64,000 nt of DNA, from positions 372,001 to 436,000 of the forward strand of contig NZ_JABWMJ010000003.1 of NCBI RefSeq assembly GCF_013366375.1. Direction: 5' to 3'. The translations under genes were made by a program, and so were the position numbers. This DNA is from Rhizobacter koreensis (GTDB lineage Bacteria; Pseudomonadota; Gammaproteobacteria; Burkholderiales; Burkholderiaceae_C). Below, one piece after another: positions 19,877 through 28,182 of this stretch (positions are counted from its first letter, which is position 1; every line of letters starts with the position of its first letter). The notes beneath the pieces were generated by a model. The model saw only the letters and a list, made by a program, of their open reading frames with translations, had not been told where the DNA came from and ran no database searches.

Positions 19877-20158
19877 ATGAAGTACGACGTGATCAGCCGC
19901 GGCGCGCGCCTCGAGGCGATCGGCGCGCACAGCGGCTACCGGATCCGGCTGTCGACGGTCGGGGCGCCGACCGCGTGCGCGTACCCGGTCAACGCCTGGG
20001 TGCGGGGCTCCGAGAGCGAGGACGAGGTGAGGGTGCCGATCCCGAAGCGCCACTACGCGAACCCGACCGAGGCGCTCGACCACGGCTGGGCCTGCGCGAT
20101 CGCGTGGATCGACGCCATGAACCATCGCCTGAGCGATCCCGAGTACCTGCAGTCCTGA
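19877..20158 (+). CDS. Small hypothetical protein
   Basis: The product has 93 residues. GAGGAGAG about eight bases upstream supports the ATG at 19877. It is a compact sequence (YDVISRGARLEAIGAHSGYR, TEALDHGWACAIAWIDAMNH) with no membrane segment and no family that I recognise. It lies 128 bases upstream of the lipase-CHAT pair on the same strand, so it might belong to that unit, but the gap is long enough for a separate promoter. Confidence 0.55.
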   Translation: MKYDVISRGARLEAIGAHSGYRIRLSTVGAPTACAYPVNAWVRGSESEDEVRVPIPKRHYANPTEALDHGWACAIAWIDAMNHRLSDPEYLQS

Positions 20159-20286
20159 CGCACGGCGGCCGTCGCGTCGGACGCGGCGCTTGCGCGCGCC
20201 GCGTCGCGCGAGCACGGCGGGCGCATGCCCTTGCGCAGCGCCCGAGCGCGGCGCTATAACCCGCCCGCGGCAACCGGGAGAACGTG

Positions 20287-21666
20287 ATGTCCGACTTTCG
20301 CGACGTGGTGATCCTGTTGCCGGGCATCACCGGCAGCGTGCTCGCGAATGCCGCCGGCAAGGAGGTGTGGGCGCCGTCCGCGGGAGCGGCCTGGCGCGCG
20401 ATCACGAGCTTCGGCAGCTCGATCACCGGGCTCGAGCTCGCCGGCGACGATGCCGACGACGGCGTGTCGGCGCCGCGCCTCGTCGCCGACGTGACGCTGG
20501 TGCCGGGCCTCGTGAAGATCGACGGCTATTCGCGCATCGAGAACTACCTGGTCGAGCACCTCGGCCTCGAGCGCGGTGCCAACTACTTTCCGTTCCCTTA
20601 CGACTGGCGGCGCGACAACCGCGTGAGCGCCAGGCGCCTCGAGTCGCAGGCGATGGCGTGGCTCAAGACCTGGCGCGAGCGCTCCGGCAACGCCGAGGCG
20701 CGGCTGGTGCTGATCGGCCACTCGATGGGCGGGCTCGTCGCGCGCTACTTCATCGAATGCCTCGGCGGCTGGCAGGCGACGCGCGCGCTCCTCACGCTCG
20801 GCACGCCGCATCGCGGCTCGCTCAACGCGGTCGGCTTCCTCGAGAACGGCATGAAGAAGGGCATCGGCCCGTTCGGGCTCGACCTCTCGCCGCTGCTGCG
20901 CTCGCTGACCTCGGTGTATCAGCTGCTGCCGATCTATCCGTGCATCGGCACCGGCGCCGGCGAGCTGCAGCGCATCGCGGCCGCTGCCGAGGCGGGGCTG
21001 CTCACGCACGTCGATGCCGCGCGCGCCCACGCCGCGCGTGCCTTCCACCAGGAGATCCAGGACGCCCAGGCGCGCAACGCGCGCGACGAGGCGTATGCAC
21101 GGAATGGTCCGACCCTGGTCCCGGTCGTCGGCATCGAGCAGCCGACGGTGCAGTCGGTGCAGGTGAAGGACGGCCGCATCGAGCTGCTCAACAGCCACGA
21201 CGGCAGCGACTTCGGCGGCGACGGGACCGTGCCGCGGGTGTCGGGAACGCCGATCGAGATGGGCGACGCCAAGCGAGAGGTCTACGCGGCCGAGATGCAC
21301 GGCGCCCTGCAGAACGCCGACGGCACGCTCGCCAACCTGCGCGGCGTGCTGACGCGCGACAGGATCGATTTCCGCAAGTTCCAGCGCGCGGAGGACGCCG
21401 CGATGCTGACGCTCGACGTCGACGACGTGGTGCTGCCGGGCGACCCGGTCGCGGTGCGCGTGCGGGCGTCGGAAGGCAACCCGCGCATCAGCGTCACGCT
21501 CACGCTGGTCGCCACCGGCGAGGCGTTCGACGAGCCGCTCGCGCGCGATCCGGAGCCGGGCTGGCAGCAGGGCATCTTCGACCTCGAACCCGGCATCTGG
21601 CGCGTGACCGCGCACGCCGAGGGCGCCACCCCGGTGAGCGACCTCGTCGTCGTCGCGGCGCCATGA
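20287..21666 (+). CDS. Alpha/beta-hydrolase, lipase/acyltransferase (LCAT-PGAP1) type, partner of CHAT protease
   Basis: This 459-residue soluble protein starts directly with the first strand of the hydrolase fold (VVILLPGITGSVLA, oxyanion region) and has no signal peptide, so it is cytoplasmic. The lipase nucleophile elbow is LIGHSMGGLVARYF (Ser146); Asp312 in FGGDGTVP and His338 in AEMHGAL complete a triad in the LCAT-like order. YFPFPYDWRRDNR at ~100-112 is typical of LCAT-like lipases. A C-terminal beta-rich domain (~370-459, VRVRASEGNPRISVTLTLVA) ends the protein. Its stop overlaps the start of the CHAT gene (ATGA), so the two are translationally coupled. The likely activity is hydrolysis of an acyl ester, possibly membrane lipid. 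Confidence 0.8.
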   Translation: MSDFRDVVILLPGITGSVLANAAGKEVWAPSAGAAWRAITSFGSSITGLELAGDDADDGVSAPRLVADVTLVPGLVKIDGYSRIENYLVEHLGLERGANYFPFPYDWRRDNRVSARRLESQAMAWLKTWRERSGNAEARLVLIGHSMGGLVARYFIECLGGWQATRALLTLGTPHRGSLNAVGFLENGMKKGIGPFGLDLSPLLRSLTSVYQLLPIYPCIGTGAGELQRIAAAAEAGLLTHVDAARAHAARAFHQEIQDAQARNARDEAYARNGPTLVPVVGIEQPTVQSVQVKDGRIELLNSHDGSDFGGDGTVPRVSGTPIEMGDAKREVYAAEMHGALQNADGTLANLRGVLTRDRIDFRKFQRAEDAAMLTLDVDDVVLPGDPVAVRVRASEGNPRISVTLTLVATGEAFDEPLARDPEPGWQQGIFDLEPGIWRVTAHAEGATPVSDLVVVAAP

Positions 21667-23945
21667 CGATCGGCTGGAGCGACCGGCTCTTCATCGTCGA
21701 CGGCGACGCGCCGGCCGTCGATCAGCTCGGCGCGCTGCAGGGAGTCGACGCACCCTGGCTGGTGATCGAGCGGCTCGGCGGCGCGCTGCGCTACGTGTTC
21801 AGCTACGAGGAGCTGCTCGACCTGCTGCGCCGCACCCATGTCGCGTTCGACCCCGATTCGCCGAGCAGCCTGGCCGACGTGCTCGGGCTGCACGAGTGGC
21901 AGGCGAGCGGCGAGGTGCGTCTCGCCGACCTGGCCGCGGCGGTGATCGACGCCAGCCGGGCCGGCGCGGCCGGTCCGAGCGGGCTGCGTCTGGTGGTGCT
22001 CGACGATGCCGGGCGGGTGAGCGCGATCGGTGGCGAGGACGTCGACGCTGCGCCCGAGCCGGTCTGGGCCGCGGCGCCCGCCTCCGCATCGGCAGACCCG
22101 TTCGAGGCATTCGGCGCGACGCGCGGCGGCGCTCCGTCGGCAGGCGCCGACGCGGTTCGGGGCGATCCGTTCGGCGCCATCGCCGAGCCCGCAGCGGCCG
22201 CTGGAGCCGAGCCGGCGCCGGCGAGCTCGGCCGAAGCGGTCGACCCGGGCGGCATCGCCGCGGGCGCCGGCGACGGCGCGCGCCGCTCGCCACGCGACGA
22301 CGACGAGGGCACCGCGCCGATCCGCCACCCCTCGATCGAGCCGCGCGGCGAGCTCGTGCCGGCTGCGCCGGTGACGCTCGTCGTCGACCTGCTGCGCGAG
22401 GCGTCGAGCAGCACTTCGGGCGGCCCGCTCAGCCTCGGCACGCAGGCCGCCGACTGGCAGACGCTCGACATCGGCGTGACGCTGGTGTCGCCGGCGATCG
22501 ACTTCGAGCGCAGCGGCCGCGGCCGCGTCACGATCCACCGCAACGCCGCGTCGGTGCCAGCCGAGATCCATGGCCGCGTGCTCGACGACGTCGCGCCGGG
22601 CACCGACGTCGAGGTGCACGCGCAGTTCTGGTCGGGGACGCGCTACTCGGGCGGCGCGGTGCGGGTCTTGCGGGTCGCGGCTGCGCCGGCCGCCCACGGT
22701 ACGGGCGCGCCGTCCGCACTGCCGGATCGCGCGGCGCCACCGGCCGGCGACGCTCGGGCGGGTGCGTCGGGCGGCGACGCTCCTGCGGCGCTGGCGGCTT
22801 TCGCGGCCACTGCCGCCGCGCCGGGCGCCGCCGTCGGCACGCCCGCCCGCACATCCGCCGGCGCGACCGGCGCGATCCGTGTCGAGCCCGACGCCGAGCC
22901 GCCCGACCTCACCGTCTTCATTACGCTATTCGACAAGGAGCGGCCCGGCCGCATGCACTGGCGCATGACGACCGAGCCGTTCGACGCCCTGCCGCCCAAG
23001 CTCGACGCGATCATCGACGTCGGCCAGGACCCGGCCAGCGAGGCGGCCGCCCGCTTCAAGGAGTTCGCCAACCTCGAGCGCGGGCAGCACCGCGAGAGCA
23101 TCGAGGGCTTCGGCGAGAAGCTCTGGGACAGCGCGCCGCCCGAGTTCCAGGCGGTCTACTGGGCGCTGCACGACCACTACCGGCGCCCGCTCTCGATCCA
23201 GTTCGTGAGCGACGATCCGTACCTGCCGTGGGAATTGATGCGGCCGTACCGGGACGGCGAGACGCACCCGCCGCTGGCGGTACGTCACGCCGTCGCGCGC
23301 TGGATCGGACGCTGGCACGGCTACATGAGAAATCGCCTGCGCGCCGGACGCCTGATCGCGATCGCGCCGAAGTACAAGACCGTGAGTGCGCGCCTCACGC
23401 TCGCCGAGGCCGCCGCGGCGCGGCTCGTTGCTTCGTTCGGCGCCGAAGCGGTCGACGGCACCTGGCCGAGCCTCAACGAGTTGCTGGTGCGACCGTCCGG
23501 CGCGCCGATCGGCCTGCTGTACTTCACCGGCCACGGCGTCTTCAGCGGCGACGCGGCAGCGTCGGCCATCAAGCTGACGGACCGCGCGATGAAGGTCACC
23601 GAGGTCGGCCGGCGCGAGGTCTCGCTCGGCGAGCGCGACGGCACGCTGGTGTTCTTCAACGCCTGCGAGGTCGGCGCGACCGGGCGCCTGCTCGGCAGCG
23701 TCGGCGGCTGGGCCGACGCGTTCCTGTCGCGCCGCTTTCGTGCCTTCATCGCGCCGCTCTGGGCCATCGACGAAGAAGACGCGGCACAGGTCACCGACGA
23801 ACTGCTCGCGCGCATCATCCGCGAGCGCGTGCCGGTCGGCGCCGCGCTTCGCGACCTGCGGGCCGCGCACGGCGACGTCTCGCCGACGTTCTACTCGTAC
23901 CTGCTTTTCGGCGACGTCACGGCGCGGGTCGAGTCGAGCGCCTGA
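21663..23945 (+). CDS. CHAT-domain cysteine protease, partner of the upstream lipase
   Basis: The 760-residue product begins at the ATG overlapping the lipase stop. The N-terminal ~125 residues form a globular domain of unknown type (WLVIERLGGALRYVFSYEEL, LRLVVLDDAGRVSAIGG). Two low-complexity Ala/Pro/Asp linkers (~130-232 and ~340-412) flank a beta-rich domain at ~235-338 (DIGVTLVSPAIDFERSGRG, DVEVHAQFWSGTRYSGGA). The C-terminal ~345 residues are a CHAT domain, a caspase-clan protease, with catalytic His624 in YFTGHGVFSG and Cys668 in VFFNACEVGA. The Ser/Asp-lined end PLWAIDEEDA and a closing SPTFYSYLLFG fit too. No TPR repeats and no membrane segment. The middle domain could be a sensor. 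The pairing with a lipase suggests protease-activated or protease-controlled membrane damage. Confidence 0.85.
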   Translation: MTIGWSDRLFIVDGDAPAVDQLGALQGVDAPWLVIERLGGALRYVFSYEELLDLLRRTHVAFDPDSPSSLADVLGLHEWQASGEVRLADLAAAVIDASRAGAAGPSGLRLVVLDDAGRVSAIGGEDVDAAPEPVWAAAPASASADPFEAFGATRGGAPSAGADAVRGDPFGAIAEPAAAAGAEPAPASSAEAVDPGGIAAGAGDGARRSPRDDDEGTAPIRHPSIEPRGELVPAAPVTLVVDLLREASSSTSGGPLSLGTQAADWQTLDIGVTLVSPAIDFERSGRGRVTIHRNAASVPAEIHGRVLDDVAPGTDVEVHAQFWSGTRYSGGAVRVLRVAAAPAAHGTGAPSALPDRAAPPAGDARAGASGGDAPAALAAFAATAAAPGAAVGTPARTSAGATGAIRVEPDAEPPDLTVFITLFDKERPGRMHWRMTTEPFDALPPKLDAIIDVGQDPASEAAARFKEFANLERGQHRESIEGFGEKLWDSAPPEFQAVYWALHDHYRRPLSIQFVSDDPYLPWELMRPYRDGETHPPLAVRHAVARWIGRWHGYMRNRLRAGRLIAIAPKYKTVSARLTLAEAAAARLVASFGAEAVDGTWPSLNELLVRPSGAPIGLLYFTGHGVFSGDAAASAIKLTDRAMKVTEVGRREVSLGERDGTLVFFNACEVGATGRLLGSVGGWADAFLSRRFRAFIAPLWAIDEEDAAQVTDELLARIIRERVPVGAALRDLRAAHGDVSPTFYSYLLFGDVTARVESSA

Positions 23946-24060
23946 ACCCGCGCGTCGGTCAGACCATTCCCGCACGCCGGGTCGCGGGTCGAGCGGCGCC
24001 GCGTGCGTGCGATGCCGGTCGTCGGCATCTACACCGGCGATCGGCCGCCGCCAGTGCGCC

Positions 24061-25191
24061 TCAGCGCACCTGCTGGCGCTCGCGGATGCGTGCCATCAGC
24101 GGGGACGGCCCGGTGACGCTGCGGTCGAACGGCAGCACGATCGGTCCGACCACGTCGAGGATGCGGCGCACGTAGTTGCGCGTCTCCTGGAACGGGGGCA
24201 CGCCGAGGTAGCGCTCGACGGCGCCCTCGCCGGCGTTGTAGGCCGCCGCCACGAGCCGCACGTCGCCCTCGAAGTAGGCGAGCAGCCAGCGCAGGTAGGC
24301 GACGCCGCCGCGGATGTTCTGCGCCGGGTCGAACGCGTTCTTCACGCGAAAGCGCGACGCCGTCTCGGGAATGAGCTGCATCAGCCCTTGCGCGTTCTTC
24401 GGCGACACCGCCCCGGCGTTGAAGTTCGACTCGGCCCGCATGATCGCGAGCACCAGCGACTGCGCGACGTTGTGCTCGGTCGCGATCTTGCCGACCAGGT
24501 TGGCGATGATGCGCGGCGCCATGATGCTGGCCGCCGGCACGGGGGCCGACGCGGCCGGCGGCGGTGCCGGCGGCGTCGGCTCGCGCATGCACGGCGGCGG
24601 CTCGACCTGCGGATCGCCGGTGACCCGCAGCATGGTCCTGGCCTGCTCGATGCCCTGCGCGGCGGCGGCGCGGAAGAAGAACGCCGCCAGCGCGTCGTCG
24701 CGGCGCACGCCGCGACCGTTGGCGTACATCCAGCCGAGGTCGAACTGCGACGACGCGTCGCCCAGGCGCGCGGCTTCGCAATACAGCTCGGCGGCACGCG
24801 CGCCGTCGCGCGCGACGCCGTTGCCGTGCTCGTAATCGACCGCCATGCGGCGCAGGGTGGCGATCCGTTCGGCGTCGGCGCCGCTGCGCGCCGGCTCGGT
24901 CGCTGCCGCGATGCGAAGCGGCGCGTCGCCACGGCGCGGTGCCGCGATCGTCTCGGCGCTCACGTTGACGGCCGCATGCAGCTCGGACGCCATCGGCGTG
25001 AAGGCGGCAGTCGCCGCCGGCAGCGCGACGCCGGCGACCGCGTCGTCCGCCGGCGCGGCGTCGGCATCGGTCCCGCTCGCCAGCGCCGGCGCGCAGGCGG
25101 CGAACACCGCCGCCAGCACGAGCACGTCGCGCAGGCGGCGCCGGCACGACGGCGCATGCGGCAGGGGCGGGGGTGACTCGGGGCTCGGCAT
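24061..25191 (-). CDS. Lytic transglycosylase (SLT domain) with Sel1-like repeats
   Basis: The 376-residue protein has a basic N-terminus and a hydrophobic segment (DVLVLAAVFAACAPALA), a signal peptide with possible lipidation or cleavage around Ala-Ser-Gly, so it is periplasmic. Two Sel1-like repeats (LRRMAVDYEHGNGVARDGAR and FDLGWMYANGRGVRRDDALA) lie at ~105-175. After a Pro/Ala linker comes a lysozyme-like SLT domain at ~235-355, with the catalytic Glu in MRAESNFNAGAVSPKNAQGL and the signature AAYNAGEGAVERYLG. Such enzymes cleave peptidoglycan between MurNAc and GlcNAc. It is convergent with the CHAT gene, with 115 bases between stops. Confidence 0.9.
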   Translation of the reverse strand: MPSPESPPPLPHAPSCRRRLRDVLVLAAVFAACAPALASGTDADAAPADDAVAGVALPAATAAFTPMASELHAAVNVSAETIAAPRRGDAPLRIAAATEPARSGADAERIATLRRMAVDYEHGNGVARDGARAAELYCEAARLGDASSQFDLGWMYANGRGVRRDDALAAFFFRAAAAQGIEQARTMLRVTGDPQVEPPPCMREPTPPAPPPAASAPVPAASIMAPRIIANLVGKIATEHNVAQSLVLAIMRAESNFNAGAVSPKNAQGLMQLIPETASRFRVKNAFDPAQNIRGGVAYLRWLLAYFEGDVRLVAAAYNAGEGAVERYLGVPPFQETRNYVRRILDVVGPIVLPFDRSVTGPSPLMARIRERQQVR

Positions 25192-25350
25192 CGGCGGGGC
25201 TTTTCGCGGGAGCGCGAGGTTACTTGAAGCGTCGCCGCGCGTGAAGCGGGTCGGGCCGCCGCGCCGCGCGGACCGACGAACGGCAGCTGCGGCAGGGCTG
25301 CGCCGGCGCTCCTAGAATCCGCCCCCCGCCACCACGAGCCGGAGCCTTCG

Positions 25351-26166
25351 ATGCCAGCCACTTCCGCGGACGACGAACGGGCGCTCGCCGACATCGCCGT
25401 GCGGCACGGCTTCAGCGTCGACGCGGCGCGCGAGATGGTCGCGGCGCTGCAGCGCGGCTGGGGCTCGATGGCGCAGTTCGACCACCCCGAGTTCGGCGGC
25501 TACGGCCAGTGGCTGCGCGGCGGCATGACGATGATCGGCGACATGTTCAACGCGTCGCTGCGCAACCGCGTCGATGCGCTGGCCACCGATCTGGCGGCGT
25601 ACCTGGCCGGTGGTGGCGGGCAGCTGGTGGCGCCTGCCGGGGCGGCCGCGTCTGCGGCTTCGTCGGCGACGCTGCCGGCTGCGTCCGCCGCGTCGACGGC
25701 AGCGAACGCCTCGCGAGCGATCCCGGCCGCCGACCCGACTTGGCCGTCGCCCGCCGCCGCCCCCGCGCCGGTCGAGCCAGCGCCCGAGGCAGGCGCGACG
25801 CGACCCGCCGGCGGGCCGTCCCAGTTCCAGCGCCAGGGCGACGCGCGCAGCGCCGCCTCCGTCTCGTCGTCCCCCGGCGGCGGCTTCCCGGCGTTCCGGG
25901 AGTTCGGCAACTGGTGGCCCGACGAGCTGAGCGGCCCGAGCAGCACCGGCGCGCAGAACGAGATGCGCTACGCGTACTTCGGCGACCAGCGGCGCCTCGC
26001 GATCGACGACGGCCGCACGGTCACCGTCTACGACACGCTCGACCATCGCATCGGCGGCTTCTCGCAGCAGCAGTCGGCAACGCGCACGATGACGATGTCC
26101 AGCCAGCACGGACCGATCGACATCGCGAGCCTGCCGGTCGTCTCGACGGCGCCGTCGCGGCGCTGA
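25351..26166 (+). CDS. Hypothetical protein resembling the N-terminal region of SHOCT-domain proteins
   Basis: This 271-residue protein has a conserved-looking N-terminal region (ALADIAVRHGFSVDAAREMV, SMAQFDHPEFGGYGQWLRGG, MTMIGDMFNASLRNRVDALA), which I associate with a bacterial family whose members often end in a SHOCT domain. A long Ala/Ser/Pro linker (~90-170) is followed by a second globular region (FREFGNWWPDELSG, MRYAYFGDQRRLAIDDGRTV, VYDTLDHRIGGFSQQQS). No SHOCT motif is present at the C-terminus. No signal peptide, so it is likely cytoplasmic. The function is unknown. Confidence 0.6.
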   Translation: MPATSADDERALADIAVRHGFSVDAAREMVAALQRGWGSMAQFDHPEFGGYGQWLRGGMTMIGDMFNASLRNRVDALATDLAAYLAGGGGQLVAPAGAAASAASSATLPAASAASTAANASRAIPAADPTWPSPAAAPAPVEPAPEAGATRPAGGPSQFQRQGDARSAASVSSSPGGGFPAFREFGNWWPDELSGPSSTGAQNEMRYAYFGDQRRLAIDDGRTVTVYDTLDHRIGGFSQQQSATRTMTMSSQHGPIDIASLPVVSTAPSRR

Positions 26167-26225
26167 CGCGCTCCGCCGGCGGGCGCCAGCGCGTCGGCCG
26201 CGACCGCTCGTCGCGTGGCGGGAAA

Positions 26226-26247
26226 ACCCGCCCGAGAAACGGCGGGT
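26226..26247. repeat. Inverted repeat upstream of the PEP-CTERM gene
   Basis: Seven-base perfect arms (ACCCGCC and GGCGGGT) flank an eight-base loop. The right arm ends seven bases before the -35 hexamer of the predicted promoter. It could be an operator. It is preceded by a run of A on the plus strand, so it could also act as a minus-strand terminator, but there is no minus-strand gene nearby to need one. Confidence 0.4.
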
Positions 26248-26253
26248 CACCCT

Positions 26254-26282
26254 TTGACAGGGGGCAGTGCGGCTCCTAACCT
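26254..26282 (+). promoter_or_regulatory. Predicted sigma-70 promoter of the PEP-CTERM gene
   Basis: A perfect -35 hexamer TTGACA (26254-26259) is followed by a 17-base spacer and TAACCT, a weak match (3/6) to the -10 consensus. The ATG of the PEP-CTERM gene lies 23 bases after the -10, with GGGAGG as its ribosome-binding site. Confidence 0.5.
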
Positions 26283-26305
26283 CGCGCCGCACACAGGGAG
26301 GCTCC

Positions 26306-27526
26306 ATGAAGAAGAAGCTCTTTGCGCTGCTGCTCGCAGCCGGCGCCGTCGGCACCGCATCGGCGGCACCTGTCAGCGTGCTGTTCGTCGGCAACAGCTA
26401 CACGTTCGGTCGCATCGACCCGGTGATGAGCTACAACGCCGCCAACGTGCACGACCTCACGTACGCGATGTGGCAGGCCAACCCGAGCGGCACCAACGCG
26501 TTCGAGCCGCACCCGTGGGGCGGCGTGCCCGGCATCTTCAAGCAGTTCACGGTGCAGGCGGGGCTCGACTACGACGTGTCGCTCTCGACCCGCAACGCGG
26601 CCTCGCTGCGCGGGCACTTCCTCAATTCCAACCCGGCCGGCTGGGACCTGCGCGGCAACATCGCCTCGCGCGCCTGGGACAAGGTGGTGCTGCAGGAGCA
26701 GAGCGACGAGCCGCTCACGAAGCAGCCGGGCCTCGCGTCGAATCCCGACTACTTCCGCGCCTACGCGAACAAGATCGAGCAGTTCGTCCACCAGGGCAAC
26801 GCGCATTCGTACCGCGAGCGCGAGATCATCGGCGGCAACGCCGCGGCCTGCCAGGCCGCGACCGGGGCGAGCGCGACCACCTGCAACACGGTGCGCGACG
26901 TGCCGGCCAACCCGAACGCGCGCGGCAGCACCGAGGTGTTCCTGTACGAGACCTGGGCGCGGCCGAACCTGATCAACGCGCCGTTCACCACCGTCACCGA
27001 CCCGGTGACCGGCGCGATCTCGTTCACCACGACCCCGGCGGGCTCGTTCTACGACTCGCTCGAGGAGATGACGGCCGACCTGCACCAGGCGTATTTCGGC
27101 GTCGCTGCCGCGAACGCCGGCTTCGCCGGGGTCGCGCCGGTCGGCGACGCGTTCCTGCGTGCGGTGCAGGAGGGCATCGCGACGCGCGACATGTACGCGC
27201 CCAACGCGCGGACCGACGGCCTCATCGACCTGTGGTTCGACGACGGCACGCACGCCAGCGTCGCCGGTTCCTACCTCAGCGCGCTGGTGCTGTTCGGCCA
27301 GCTCACCGGGCTCGATCCCATGCTGCTCGGCGCCGCCGAGCGGGCCGCACGCGACCTCGGCCTCACCGCCGCGCAGGCGCTCGCCCTGCAGCGCATCGCG
27401 AGCGGCGAACTCGGCTTCCTCGCGGTGCCGGAGCCGGCGAGCTGGGCGCTGGTTGCGCTCGGCCTCGGGTGGATCGGCTGGCGCCGCCGGGGCGACGCGC
27501 CGAGGCCGCTGCCGGGCGCCGCCTGA
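26306..27526 (+). CDS. PEP-CTERM-sorted SGNH-hydrolase-like exoprotein
   Basis: This 406-residue protein has a classic signal peptide (KKKLFALLLAAGAVGTASA) and a C-terminal PEP-CTERM signal: VPEPASWALVALGLGWIGWRR, that is PEP, a membrane segment and an Arg cluster. Exosortase would cut there to release or anchor it to the exopolysaccharide layer. The body carries SGNH-like elements: LFVGNSYTFG (block I with the GNS variant of GDS) just after the signal, WDKVVLQEQSDEPL, and DDGTHASVAGSYL near the end (the Asp-x-x-His block V). So it is probably an esterase acting on an acylated polymer. Two Cys in CQAATGASATTC may form a disulfide. No exosortase gene is in the window. Confidence 0.8.
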   Translation: MKKKLFALLLAAGAVGTASAAPVSVLFVGNSYTFGRIDPVMSYNAANVHDLTYAMWQANPSGTNAFEPHPWGGVPGIFKQFTVQAGLDYDVSLSTRNAASLRGHFLNSNPAGWDLRGNIASRAWDKVVLQEQSDEPLTKQPGLASNPDYFRAYANKIEQFVHQGNAHSYREREIIGGNAAACQAATGASATTCNTVRDVPANPNARGSTEVFLYETWARPNLINAPFTTVTDPVTGAISFTTTPAGSFYDSLEEMTADLHQAYFGVAAANAGFAGVAPVGDAFLRAVQEGIATRDMYAPNARTDGLIDLWFDDGTHASVAGSYLSALVLFGQLTGLDPMLLGAAERAARDLGLTAAQALALQRIASGELGFLAVPEPASWALVALGLGWIGWRRRGDAPRPLPGAA

Positions 27527-27542
27527 CGCGCGCCGGCCCGTC

Positions 27543-27965
27543 TCAGTCGCTGCCCGGGCTCGCCACGTAGAGCAGCGCGCCGCAGCTGCCGCACGAGTGG
27601 CCGCGCATGCGCACGTCCTCGGGCAGGCTGCGAACCGCCTTCTTGTGCGAGCCGCAGAAGCGGCACGAGACCTGGCCGTTGTTGACGTGGCCGGGGAAGC
27701 TCTTCACGTACCACGCGTACGTTGCCAGCAGCGGCAGCTTGCGCGCGCGCATGCGGCGTGCGAGGGCGCGGCAGAGCAGCGTCGCCTGCACGAGGCCGAC
27801 GCCGGTCGCGAGCACCGTCAGCGGCGTCGTCGGCGCGAACTGCAGTGCAAGCGCGAAGCGCTCGAGCACCCAGAGCGGCATCGCGAGCGCAGCGCCGAAG
27901 ACACCCACGAGCGCGATGCGCTGGCTGAGCGAGAGCGTCGGGACGGGCAGGCCTTCGTCGGTCAT
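27543..27965 (-). CDS. Small membrane protein with C-terminal zinc-ribbon-like motif
   Basis: The product has 140 residues, with two membrane segments at ~17-37 and ~45-66, followed by a soluble domain carrying four Cys in the order CRFC and CGSC (VSCRFCGSHKKA and GHSCGSCGALLY). The C-x-x-C ... C-x-x-C arrangement would bind one zinc ion. The role is unknown. It is convergent with the PEP-CTERM gene, only 16 bases between the two stops. Confidence 0.65.
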   Translation of the reverse strand: MTDEGLPVPTLSLSQRIALVGVFGAALAMPLWVLERFALALQFAPTTPLTVLATGVGLVQATLLCRALARRMRARKLPLLATYAWYVKSFPGHVNNGQVSCRFCGSHKKAVRSLPEDVRMRGHSCGSCGALLYVASPGSD

Positions 27966-28182
27966 GGGCTTGAGGGTCGTGTGTTGCCGGTTGTTTCGGA
28001 CTCGCCGCGGCGTTGCTGAGACCGGTGCCCGCGCGCACCGTGACGTTGTCGACGCTTCCCGCGCGCGTCCATCGGCTCCCGCGCGATGGCTACGCGCTTG
28101 CCGGGCTGTCGGGCGCGCCAGCGCCTCCTACAATCGCGCGCTTCGAGGAACAAAGCTCGGCGTCAGCGCCGCAGTCGACGGC

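Noticed and set aside
16560..19880. A very long open frame (about 1100 codons) on the + strand opposite putA
   Set aside because: It is the antisense of PutA; the translation is Arg/Gly/Ala-rich with no motif. Long antisense frames are a by-product of high GC.
19877..21666. Small protein plus lipase as a toxin-antitoxin pair
   Set aside because: The gap is 128 bases and the lipase is instead coupled with the CHAT gene; there is no sign of an antitoxin-like DNA-binding domain.
20287..23945. The lipase-CHAT pair as a gasdermin system
   Set aside because: The partner of the CHAT protease is an alpha/beta hydrolase with a catalytic triad, not a gasdermin; no gasdermin-like gene is nearby.
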